A stretch of 64,000 nucleotides of DNA from Kuafuiihalomonas sp039024635 (lineage in GTDB: Bacteria; Myxococcota; Kuafuiibacteriia; Kuafuiibacteriales; Kuafuiibacteriaceae). The translations under genes were made by a program, and so were the position numbers. Every line of letters begins with the position of its first letter. The first letter of the stretch is position 1. Below the pieces are notes generated by a model. That model did not search any database. It had not been told where the DNA came from and was given only the letters and a program-made list of their open reading frames with translations. Shown here piece by piece: positions 25,212-33,286 of this stretch. The stretch lies in assembly GCA_039024635.1 (NCBI GenBank), contig JBCCQA010000014.1:62001-126000 (forward strand). The letters are read 5' to 3'.

Positions 25212-26122
25212 TAGCCCGCAAAAGCGGCGGCGGTGCCGGCGCCGCCCACGGCTAGGCCGAGCAGGAGGGGGACCCAGGCGCTCTGCTTGCGATCGACCAA
25301 GAGCTCGGCCAGCCCCAAGCCCACGCCAAAGCCGAGGGCGGAGGCGCCCGCGATCCGCAGATCGACCTCGGGTCGAAATGCGTCGGGACAGCGTCCGATC
25401 GGTCGGTCGACGAGGAGATCGCAGTTGGATGAGGCCACCCCCGCCGCGAATAGGCCCACCCCTGCCGCAAAGCTGCTTGCACTCAGTGCCGCGTGGACCC
25501 AGCGGGATCGGGTCCGAAGTCGGCGGAGTCGAAGCCGCAACTCGCTCGTCTCTCCGGGGGCCACTGTGAACTCCACCGGGTCCGCCACCCGGTTCGGAGC
25601 CGAGATCGTCAGCCTGTGGGGACCCGATGCGACCCTTTCCAGCTCCAGATGGGTGCCGCGCTCCACCCGACCCAAACCCTGAGCGTCCAGCTCGACTCGG
25701 ACCGTGGCGGGGAGCGCCGACTCGGAGCGCACCCGACCCGCCGCCGCATCCGGGTAGCGAGCCTCCATGAATCGGCCCAGGTCCCCAGCCAGACGACGTC
25801 CATCGGCCGGTGCATCGAAGCGGCCTACGATCCCGCTCTCGTCGGCCAGAGTGAGGATGAGGCCGTCGCCCACCCGGGCCAAGGTCGCGTAGACGACCGC
25901 CTCGGGCTGAAGGCTTCGCAGGCAGGCCAGGGGTTCGGGCTGAAGCCCGCAGGCCTCCTCGTGCCAGTGGAAGCCTGAGCCCGCGAGTCGGGCTCGAAGC
26001 GCCGCCACCACCGGGTCGAGCTCGCGAGGGGCGATGGAGGCATCGACGACGCGGGTGGCCGCCACCCGTCCCGCATCACCCCCTTCCAGCGCCACCAGGA
26101 AGAGAAGGGTCCAGGCCGTCAC
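25208..26122 (-). CDS. PEGA-like membrane protein, hypothetical
   Basis: A 304-residue protein with an N-terminal signal-like segment (TAWTLLFLVALEGG). A middle region at about residues 140-190 (GTHLELERVASGPHRLTISA, then PVEFTVAPGETSELRLRL) resembles a PEGA surface-layer-type domain. Three C-terminal hydrophobic helices follow (about 215-235, 262-280, 285-302). The N-terminal half recalls periplasmic proteins of Ser/Thr kinase neighbourhoods. The neighbouring kinase gene upstream on the same strand ends 39 bp away, so they may be co-transcribed. The start is GTG. Confidence 0.65.
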   Translation of the reverse strand: MTAWTLLFLVALEGGDAGRVAATRVVDASIAPRELDPVVAALRARLAGSGFHWHEEACGLQPEPLACLRSLQPEAVVYATLARVGDGLILTLADESGIVGRFDAPADGRRLAGDLGRFMEARYPDAAAGRVRSESALPATVRVELDAQGLGRVERGTHLELERVASGPHRLTISAPNRVADPVEFTVAPGETSELRLRLRRLRTRSRWVHAALSASSFAAGVGLFAAGVASSNCDLLVDRPIGRCPDAFRPEVDLRIAGASALGFGVGLGLAELLVDRKQSAWVPLLLGLAVGGAGTAAAFAGY

Positions 26123-26161
26123 GGCCCTAGTGCTGCCACGAGGCGGGCTTGGCGAGAAGAC

Positions 26162-27564
26162 TCAGCGAGGCATCGCCCTGGGCCGGGGTGCCGACGCCTC
26201 GGCAGACGGCGCTTCATCGAGCGTCATCACCCCCACCAGAGCCAGCGCCAACAAGAGAAAGCCGAGAGTGAGCCAGGGCGAGCGTGCCCATGCGCGCCAG
26301 CTGGCTCGGGTCGGGGGGATGGGCCCCTGTCCCTGTCGCGGCACGCGCCCGGGCCGCGGCAGGGGGCGCCGAGGCAACACGTTCTTCGGAGACTGGGCCA
26401 TGGATGGGGGACCGTCCATCTCGCGTCGGGCCTTCGGTGGAGGCCCGTCGACCCGTGTCCGGGTTTCAGAGTGCGGCTCGGACGAAGCGGCTGGCTCCGT
26501 CGCGCGGGTGGCCAAGAAGGTCGGCTCTTCGGCCTGGGAGAGCCGAGTCAAGCCGTCCTCGGCTTCGAGGGGCCGAGGCGACACCTGGGTCCAGGTCCCG
26601 GTCGGGCCCTCCACTAGACCCACGGCGGACTGGAAGGCTTCGCGAAAGGCCGAGGCGTCCGGATGCCGGGCCTGCGGCTCGAGCTGAAAGGCCCGCTCGA
26701 AGAAGTCGTCGAGCGGCGTAAGCCGTGGGTCCACTTCGGCCAGGCGGGCCCAGCGACCGGCGCATATTCGCTCCACTACCTGAAGGCGGCCGTTGGGGCC
26801 CTGAACATCGCCTTCGTGCCAGGCCAGAGGTCGACCCTCGGCGTTTCGGAGCCAAGCTCGCCGCAGGCTCAGCATCTCCCAGGTGACGGCGGCCAAAGAA
26901 AAGAGGTCGGCGGCGGGACCGACGGACTGACCGCGGAGCTGCTCGGGGCTCCCGTAGCGGTGGCTGCCGATCATCCGACCGGCAGTGGTGGCGGCGCTGG
27001 CCTCGGTGGCCAGCCAGCGCGCGACCCCGAAGTCGATGATGGTCAAGTGACGAAGCACGCCTTCGTCGACCACCACCACCAGGTTGTCCGGCTTCAGGTC
27101 CCGATGGATGACGGCGCGCTCATGGCAGTAGGCGAGGGCATCGCTGGCCATGGCCACGAAGGCCTCGACCTCGGACAGACTAAAGGCGCGACCCTCTCGG
27201 GAACGGGTCCAGAGCAACCGCCGGAGCTCGATGCCCGGGGCTTGGGCATCGAGATGAATAGGCCATCCTCCTCTTCGAAGAGCTCGAAGGCCGAGACCAG
27301 ATGGGGATGGCGGAGCCGACACAGAAGGGCCGCCTCCCGCTGAAAGCGCACCCGAGCTGGACCTGCTTCGATGCCGTGCAGCTGCTTGAGCACGCCCTCG
27401 CGACCGTCTTCCAGCCGGCGGGCCGCCCAGGCACTCGCCTGCCCGCCGCGACCGAGCTGCCGCTCCATACGCCAGGCCCCGCCGACGACCCGACCGCCCT
27501 GAAGACCTCCCTCCACAGCCTGGATCCATAGGCCAGCCGCGCTGACTTGCGAAGTCCTTCGCAT
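26162..27564 (-). pseudogene. Ser/Thr protein kinase interrupted by a frameshift
   Basis: A Hanks-type kinase in two reading frames. The 5' part (27564 to about 27240) encodes the N-lobe: glycine loop LGRGGQASAW, VLKQLHG with the ATP-binding Lys, and LCRLRHPHLVSAFELFEEED. The 3' part, in another frame (about 27250 to 26162), continues with PGIELRRLLW, catalytic HRDLKPDNLVV, DFGVARW, SPEQLRGQ and a C-terminal transmembrane helix (WLTLGFLLLALALVGVMTL). The two join between 27234 and 27249, inside CCC and CCCC runs; adding one base restores a continuous kinase of about 465 residues. The cause could be an assembly error, a true inactivating indel or recoding. All key kinase residues are intact, so recent change or error is likely. 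Confidence 0.75.
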
Positions 27565-27576
27565 CGACGATAGCCC
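27547..27576 (+). promoter_or_regulatory. Candidate promoter of the + strand Ser/Thr kinase
   Basis: TTGCGA (27547-27552), 18 nt and TAGCCC (27571-27576) lie 9 nt before the ATG at 27586. There is no clear Shine-Dalgarno. The site lies within the start region of the divergent kinase gene. Confidence 0.35.
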
Positions 27577-27585
27577 TTGCAGCTC

Positions 27586-28815
27586 ATGGCGGAGCGTCGC
27601 TTTGGCCCCTTCCGACTCGAGCGACTCCTGGGCCAGGGCGGCATGGGTGAGGTCTGGCTAGCGACCCGACCCGGTCAACCCCCAGTCGCCCTCAAACGAC
27701 TGCAGGACCAGACCTTGGCCACCATGTTCGAAGACGAAGCCCGGGTCCTAAGCAAGTTGCGCCATCCGGGGGTGGTGGAAGTCTACGCGCTCCATCGAGA
27801 CGGAGACGATCTGGCCCTGGAAATGGAGTTGCTCGAAGGCTCTACCCTCCATGCCCTCCAGCGTCGATGCTTCGGGGCCGAGCAAGACATGCCGGTGGGC
27901 GCCGGGGTCTACGTGGGCGCTCGGCTGGCCGAGGCCCTCAGCTACCTCCACGAGCGAGACATCGTCCATCGAGACGTGGCGCCCCAAAACGTGGTCATCG
28001 AGCCCGACGGTCGGGTCGTGCTCCTGGATTTCGGTATCGCCTGGGCCCAGGTGCGAAAGACGCAAACGGCCATCGGCGTGGTCAAAGGCCGCCCCGCCTT
28101 CATGGCCCCCGAGCAGGCGGCGGGAGGCGCGGCGGATCCGAAAGCCGACGTCTACGCCCTGGGGGTGCTGCTCTGGGAGCTCTTGGCCGGCCGGCCTCTC
28201 TTTTCGCGGGAGACCCAGCCCTTCGAGGCCCTTCGTCGTCCCGAGGCGCCGCCCCTGCGCGCGGTACGGCCTGAGCTCCCCCTGCGAATTTCGGCTTTGG
28301 TCCAGGCCATGCTGGTGAAGGACGCGGCGCGGCGCATCCAGTGCAGCGACTGTCTGGACGTCCTCCGGGCCCATGCCGGGTCGAAGGAGGAGTTGACGGC
28401 CCTCCTCGATCCCCGAACCGGGACCGCACCCCTGGAGGTGATGGGCTCGTCGACCGGGCCCGTCGACGTCGCGAGACTTAGCCGCTTTGCGGGCGGGACG
28501 GGCCCCACGTCAGTGGTCGGCCCGCCCAGCGGCCCTACGACTGCGCCCGAAGGCCCGCTCATCAGCTGGTCGATGGGTGACAGCAGCGGCGGCGAGGCGG
28601 AAGGGATGGCGGCCTGGCACCGAACGATCGCCGAGCGGGTTCCGGAACCGGAGGGGGAAAGAAAAGGACCGAAAGCACCAGTCGCTCGCTCCCATCGAAA
28701 CGAAGATCCGAAGCCGTCGGCCCCCGCTCGGGCTTGGGACCCCATACTCTGGGCGAATGGCCTGCTCTTTCTGCTCGTGAGCGGTCTGCTGTGGGCCGTC
28801 CTGGTCCGGGGCTGA
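27586..28815 (+). CDS. Ser/Thr protein kinase with C-terminal membrane anchor
   Basis: A 409-residue Hanks-type kinase. The glycine loop LLGQGGMGEVWLA, VALKRL Lys, catalytic loop HRDVAPQNVVI, DFGIAW and APEQAAGG (activation/P+1 region) are all present, so it should be active. The HRDVxPxN form, lacking the usual Lys after Leu, is common in myxobacterial kinases. Residues about 265-385 form a low-complexity Gly/Pro/Ser linker. One transmembrane helix ends the protein (LLFLLVSGLLWAVLV), leaving the kinase in the cytoplasm with no extracytoplasmic sensor. ATG 27586 is chosen over an in-frame TTG at 27577. It is divergent from the frameshifted kinase. Confidence 0.9.
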   Translation: MAERRFGPFRLERLLGQGGMGEVWLATRPGQPPVALKRLQDQTLATMFEDEARVLSKLRHPGVVEVYALHRDGDDLALEMELLEGSTLHALQRRCFGAEQDMPVGAGVYVGARLAEALSYLHERDIVHRDVAPQNVVIEPDGRVVLLDFGIAWAQVRKTQTAIGVVKGRPAFMAPEQAAGGAADPKADVYALGVLLWELLAGRPLFSRETQPFEALRRPEAPPLRAVRPELPLRISALVQAMLVKDAARRIQCSDCLDVLRAHAGSKEELTALLDPRTGTAPLEVMGSSTGPVDVARLSRFAGGTGPTSVVGPPSGPTTAPEGPLISWSMGDSSGGEAEGMAAWHRTIAERVPEPEGERKGPKAPVARSHRNEDPKPSAPARAWDPILWANGLLFLLVSGLLWAVLVRG

Positions 28816-28826
28816 ACTCCCTCGCC

Positions 28827-29366
28827 TCAGCGGTCGGCGCTAGGGCGGGGGCCGCCGGACCTCGTGGAGGCCTCGACCACCTCGACGACGCGAACGCCCT
28901 CGCCCTCGAAGCGCTGCACGCTGGTCTGGACCGTCCGGCCCACGAGCCTGTCCAGCTTCCACTCCGGAATGTCTCGGGTGACCTGGCGCCAGTAGCGGCG
29001 ACCGTCGTAGACGGCCTGGCTACCATCCTGGAAAGTCATGGGTCGATTCAGAGCGCGCACCCCGAGCCTAGCCAGGGCGTCTGCGGCCTGTTTTCCCACC
29101 GGCCGACTGAGGATCACCATGCCGTCCAGATAGGCCTCGAGGCGGACCTCACTCCCCAGCTGGGTGGGGCTCCCGACCGGTACCCCTGCCGCTCTCTCCA
29201 TCCTCTTCTCCAGCAGGTAGCGGCCCTTGGCTGCTCGGTTGGCCTCGACCCGCTGCTGAAAAGCCTCGGGGTCGAGCTCCTGAGCGCCCTCCCGCGCCGG
29301 CTGGGCGCCGACCGGGACAGAGGCCCCCAAGAGGAGGCCGAAGAGCATCACGTCTATTCGCTTCAT
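28827..29366 (-). CDS. Secreted hypothetical protein downstream of pilY1
   Basis: A 179-residue exported protein: signal peptide MKRIDVMLFGLLLGASVPVG cleaved before AQP. The ATG at 29366 has an AAGGA 7 nt upstream and is preferred over one 18 nt earlier. The mature part contains LDGMVILSRPVGKQAADALA and RYWRQVTRDIPEWKLDRLVG. I do not recognise it. It begins 14 bp after the pilY1 stop, so it is almost certainly co-transcribed and may act with PilY1 or the minor pilins. Confidence 0.7.
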   Translation of the reverse strand: MKRIDVMLFGLLLGASVPVGAQPAREGAQELDPEAFQQRVEANRAAKGRYLLEKRMERAAGVPVGSPTQLGSEVRLEAYLDGMVILSRPVGKQAADALARLGVRALNRPMTFQDGSQAVYDGRRYWRQVTRDIPEWKLDRLVGRTVQTSVQRFEGEGVRVVEVVEASTRSGGPRPSADR

Positions 29367-29380
29367 GGTTTCGTTCCTTC

Positions 29381-32300
29381 TCAAAGCTCTGGCTTGTACC
29401 AGAACAGCATCCGGACCCCGACCTGGGCCTGGAGCAAGTTGGCGTCCCGAAGGTTGCCGTCGGCGTCGGTCGAGCCCATCGAGGTGTCCGCGACCATCAG
29501 CTCACCTTTGGCTGGCGTGAACACCTGAATGTTGCCGCCGATGGATCCGCTCTCGTTGTCCTGGGCCTTGCGAGCATTCTGATAGTCGTTACCCGAGTCG
29601 GCCGTGGCCCCGCTTCCGAGCAAGGGCTCGGCCGAGCAGACGTTCATCGCGTAGATGGTGTCCCGACCGATGGCCGGGTCGCAGGCCGTGGCAGCTCGGG
29701 TGGGCTTGTAGGTCTTGAAGAAGGTCGTGCCCAAGACCGTGAGCGGGTCTCGGAGCATCCTCTCATCCACCTCCAGCCGGAAGAAGAAGCCGCGGAAGCC
29801 GGCAGCGTCCAGGTCAGCGAGATCTGCATTGGTCACGTCGGTCAGACACTCCCCATTGCAGGTGTTCAAAGCGACCTCTCGACCCTGTCCGTCGACAGCC
29901 ACGGCGTTCGAAGCATCGAGCCTAAGGGGCTTGGTGAAGTTGTCGATGGTGAAGCCGGCGTCGAGGATCTGACCCACTACGTCGAAGCCCGGGTGTTCGG
30001 CCGTGACCTTGGCCGCGTCGGTCAGGTCGTTGGTGGCGGCGGGGCGGCTGAGGTTGCCGCTGCCGAAGCCGATGCCGATCTGCTTTCCGCCCGCGCAGCC
30101 CGTCACGAAGATGTCCAAAGGCCGCTCGATGCGTCGCAGGTTTTGGGACTCTACGGAGCCCGCAAGGACGGTGGACGGATCGAAGCGTTCGTTGAGGACC
30201 GCCAGCTTGAGGGCCTCCCATTTGTCCGAGCCATCCCGTCGATAGACTTTCCAGATCTGTCCACACATGTCGCCGAAGTAGAAGGCCCGCACCGTGCCGC
30301 CCTCGGTGAAGGTCGAAGGCTGAGCGCTAATGGGACAGAGCAGATCTTCCAGGTCGGGGCTGGTCGACTTGTCGATGCAGGTACCGCCCGGGACGCCGCT
30401 GCCGGCGCAGTCCTCGGTGACCAAGAGCAACTCGGGGCCCGTCTTGTAGACCGACTCAAAAGCGCGGTCCGCGGCCTGGAGTTCCTTCACGTCGAGGACG
30501 GCCAAGAAGGGCTTGTGGTCTGGGTTCCGCTGGGGCTCCTCCTCCACCCAGAAGCCCTGAATCAAGGCGCCCACGGCCCCCGGCGTCTTCACGATGCCGT
30601 CCATCTTGAGGATGAAGCCGAAGATTGGATCACCACCCACGGTCTTCTCGGCGATGAAGAAGTCGATCCGCTTGTTGGCTCCATTGTCCGCACTGGTGAT
30701 GGAGCGGATGACGTTGCCCTGGCGGTCGACGACGTCGATGCTGTCGCCGTCCTCGAGCTCGAGGAGGTCGAAGGTCACGCCCTTCACGTTCAAGGCCTTG
30801 GGGTCCAGGGCAAAGACGAGGGTGTAGGCCGCATCGAAGGGTCCCGGGTTGGTGCCCAAGGCCAAGGGGAAGGTATCGTCGAGGATGCTAGGGTTGGCTA
30901 CCGTCTCGTAGGACGCAGGAATCTGCGGGGCCGAGGTGCTGGTGCCGGCGAAGGTATTGAGGCCGAGAGCGAGGACCGCCAAGTCGTTCTTACGATCGGC
31001 CACGCTGTCACCAGCCTCCAGGCAGAAGGCCTGGGAGGCGCCTCCACCCAGGATGTCGTTGCAGGTCTTGAGTGTCTCGCCGCCGGGGGGCTTCACGAAG
31101 GTGCCGTCGAAGCTGGCGTAGTCGTGGTCGGGTCGGGCCGCGTCCCAGTCCATGCCGGAGGTGATGGCCAGAAAGCGACGGTCGTCGGCTCGGCCCGGGA
31201 AACGTCCTACGCCGGCCACCATGGAGGCGAAGGTCGAGCGCAGGTGCTCGGTCCAGTTGCCCGGGGTGCGTGCCACGCTGAAGACCGGGCTACGCGCCGA
31301 GTTGGGCGTGGGGACAGTCGTGTCGACAACGGGCAGACTGACGTCCATCAAGTAGTATGCCGCGCCGCCGTGACCGAGGCCGAAAGTCAAGAGCGCGTCT
31401 TCGGAGGCGTCGATGATCGAGTCACCGTTCAGGTCATCGTGGAACAAGGACATGCCGCCGTCGATACCGGGCATGCGTCGATAGTCGACGGTGGGCTGGT
31501 CCAGCATCTGGACGAGGCTTCGGTCGGTGACGTTGCCGGACTTCCACAGGTCGCCGGGGACGAAGGCCGCCGCCTCGGCTCCGCTCAACGCGTCGGCAAA
31601 GTGAAGGACGCCGCTGTTGGTGCCCACCGCCACGTGACAGGTCGAAGTGGTGCAGTCCGTTCCGTACTGCATGAGGGCGGTACCGCCGTTGACCACCGCC
31701 CCCATGCTCCAGTCGGCGGTGATGGTCGGAATGCCGCCCGCGCAATCGAAGTCGTCGGTGAACTCATAGCCGTAGAGGAAGGAGAAGAGCCGATAGCGGA
31801 GGCAGCCGCTGGCCACCACGTCCGCTTCCGAGAGGTTCGTATCGTCCACGGTCAGGAAGTCCACCGTGCCGGGCTTCCAGGTGTACAGGGGTCGGGCGTC
31901 GTAGACGTCGGTCTTCGCGCTCAGCGACCCCCCCAGCACCTCGTTAGGCAACGCCTTCAGGTCGTCGGTGAAGATCTTTCGGGCCATGCCGCCTCGAGTC
32001 GCATCGAAGAGGGGCTCGCCATTCACGAACTGGTCGAAGGGGTTCTCGTTGACGACCAGGGTTCGGCCGCCGTCGACGGCCCGAAACAGGCAGGTGTTCT
32101 GGAAGACGGAGTAGCGACCGTTGACGAAGTCGGGGAACACGCAGGCTTTCTTCAGGTTTCCCGGCCAGGGCCCTTCGGAGGCTGGCTTGAAGGAAGACAG
32201 ATATGAGAAGTTACCCGAAAACAGACCGTCGTTGTTCACGGAGGACGCGCCAAAGGCGACCGCTTCCTTCTGCACGATCTCCAAGAGAATATCGTTGAAG

Positions 32301-33109
32301 GCTTCGGTCAGCTCGACGACGTCCGCCGCCTCGAAGAAGGCGCCGTCGCCTTGGGCCATGGCCTGGAGCTGGCCGGGGTTGTAGCCGCTGCCGAAGCCGA
32401 TGGTCCACGTGTTGATCTGCTGCTCGCCGTCGATAGCGCACATCATGTCGCCGTTACCGATGTAGGCCGCACCGGGGGACGGGTCGTTCTGAGGGACGTT
32501 GTTGGCCACCGTACCGTCGCAGCGACCGGTGAAGTTCTGGGCCCCGCCAGCGTTGGGGAAACCGTCGCCGAGGACCACCATGTGAAACTTGTTGCAGATC
32601 CGGTCGTCGTCACCGGTGCCGGCGAAGGGCACATCGAAGGTCGTCTTCATGTGGTCCGCCGCGACCCGCATGCCCTCGGTCATGGGCGTAGTGCCGCAGG
32701 CTTTCACGCCGGGGGTGGCGCCGTTGCAGTCTTCACTATTCTGAGGACCGCGCACCGCGTTCCGGAGGGCCACCACGTCGTTGGTGTAGTCCTGGATCTG
32801 TCGGACGCCGAGTCCTCCGCCGAAGCCGTAGATGGCAAACTCGACGTCGGCCGCGAAGAGGTCGAAAACGCCGTCGTTCCCCGAACATCCGCCGAGTGCG
32901 GCCTTGAGCTGATCCTGCCGGGAGTCGACTTCGTAGGGGACGATGGGACAGGTGAAGTTCAGGTTGTCCGAGTTCATCGAACAGGACTCGTCCAAGACGA
33001 GCACGAGCTTCGACTCACCGCCGATGGAGACGAGGTTGTCGGTGTCCTGGGGAAGGGTATCCTGAGGCGTGGTCTGTGCGACCAGCAGGGCGAGTACAGC
33101 GCTTATCAT
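29381..33109 (-). CDS. pilY1: PilY1-like type IV pilus tip adhesin
   Basis: A 1242-residue secreted protein. ATG 33109 is chosen because GGAGG sits 4 nt upstream and the product starts with a short signal (MISAVLALLVAQ); the frame is open for another 45 codons. Residues about 30-320 form a von Willebrand A-like domain with metal-site motif DESCSMNS and VVLGDGFPN. The C-terminal half is the PilY1/PilC beta-propeller, with an EF-hand-like calcium loop (DLNGDSIIDASED) next to FGLGHGGAAYYLMD. PilY1 sits at the pilus tip, binds surfaces and controls retraction. It is on the same strand as the minor pilins but about 7 kb from them. Confidence 0.88.
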   Translation of the reverse strand: MISAVLALLVAQTTPQDTLPQDTDNLVSIGGESKLVLVLDESCSMNSDNLNFTCPIVPYEVDSRQDQLKAALGGCSGNDGVFDLFAADVEFAIYGFGGGLGVRQIQDYTNDVVALRNAVRGPQNSEDCNGATPGVKACGTTPMTEGMRVAADHMKTTFDVPFAGTGDDDRICNKFHMVVLGDGFPNAGGAQNFTGRCDGTVANNVPQNDPSPGAAYIGNGDMMCAIDGEQQINTWTIGFGSGYNPGQLQAMAQGDGAFFEAADVVELTEAFNDILLEIVQKEAVAFGASSVNNDGLFSGNFSYLSSFKPASEGPWPGNLKKACVFPDFVNGRYSVFQNTCLFRAVDGGRTLVVNENPFDQFVNGEPLFDATRGGMARKIFTDDLKALPNEVLGGSLSAKTDVYDARPLYTWKPGTVDFLTVDDTNLSEADVVASGCLRYRLFSFLYGYEFTDDFDCAGGIPTITADWSMGAVVNGGTALMQYGTDCTTSTCHVAVGTNSGVLHFADALSGAEAAAFVPGDLWKSGNVTDRSLVQMLDQPTVDYRRMPGIDGGMSLFHDDLNGDSIIDASEDALLTFGLGHGGAAYYLMDVSLPVVDTTVPTPNSARSPVFSVARTPGNWTEHLRSTFASMVAGVGRFPGRADDRRFLAITSGMDWDAARPDHDYASFDGTFVKPPGGETLKTCNDILGGGASQAFCLEAGDSVADRKNDLAVLALGLNTFAGTSTSAPQIPASYETVANPSILDDTFPLALGTNPGPFDAAYTLVFALDPKALNVKGVTFDLLELEDGDSIDVVDRQGNVIRSITSADNGANKRIDFFIAEKTVGGDPIFGFILKMDGIVKTPGAVGALIQGFWVEEEPQRNPDHKPFLAVLDVKELQAADRAFESVYKTGPELLLVTEDCAGSGVPGGTCIDKSTSPDLEDLLCPISAQPSTFTEGGTVRAFYFGDMCGQIWKVYRRDGSDKWEALKLAVLNERFDPSTVLAGSVESQNLRRIERPLDIFVTGCAGGKQIGIGFGSGNLSRPAATNDLTDAAKVTAEHPGFDVVGQILDAGFTIDNFTKPLRLDASNAVAVDGQGREVALNTCNGECLTDVTNADLADLDAAGFRGFFFRLEVDERMLRDPLTVLGTTFFKTYKPTRAATACDPAIGRDTIYAMNVCSAEPLLGSGATADSGNDYQNARKAQDNESGSIGGNIQVFTPAKGELMVADTSMGSTDADGNLRDANLLQAQVGVRMLFWYKPEL

Positions 33110-33286
33110 CGGGCCTCCGTCGGGAAAGCCAGTGAGCAGAAAGCGTGCCAAGCCCGTGATCCCGGTTCGAGGCCCCAGGTCCGGAAGCATCTTTCCGGCG
33201 GGCGGAAGGATGCTTCGGCCCCGATGAAGGACACGCTGCCACATCCACGCATGGACCTGAACGCATCATCAGGTTAGGACCGAAGG

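Noticed and set aside
26162..27529. A single continuous 455-residue kinase in one frame
   Set aside because: Its first roughly 90 residues lack a kinase N-lobe; the glycine loop and ATP-binding Lys are in the other frame, so a frameshift explains the locus better.
29993..32206. A 737-codon open frame antisense to pilY1
   Set aside because: Composition is typical of the shadow of a high-GC gene; the opposite frame encodes clear PilY1 motifs.
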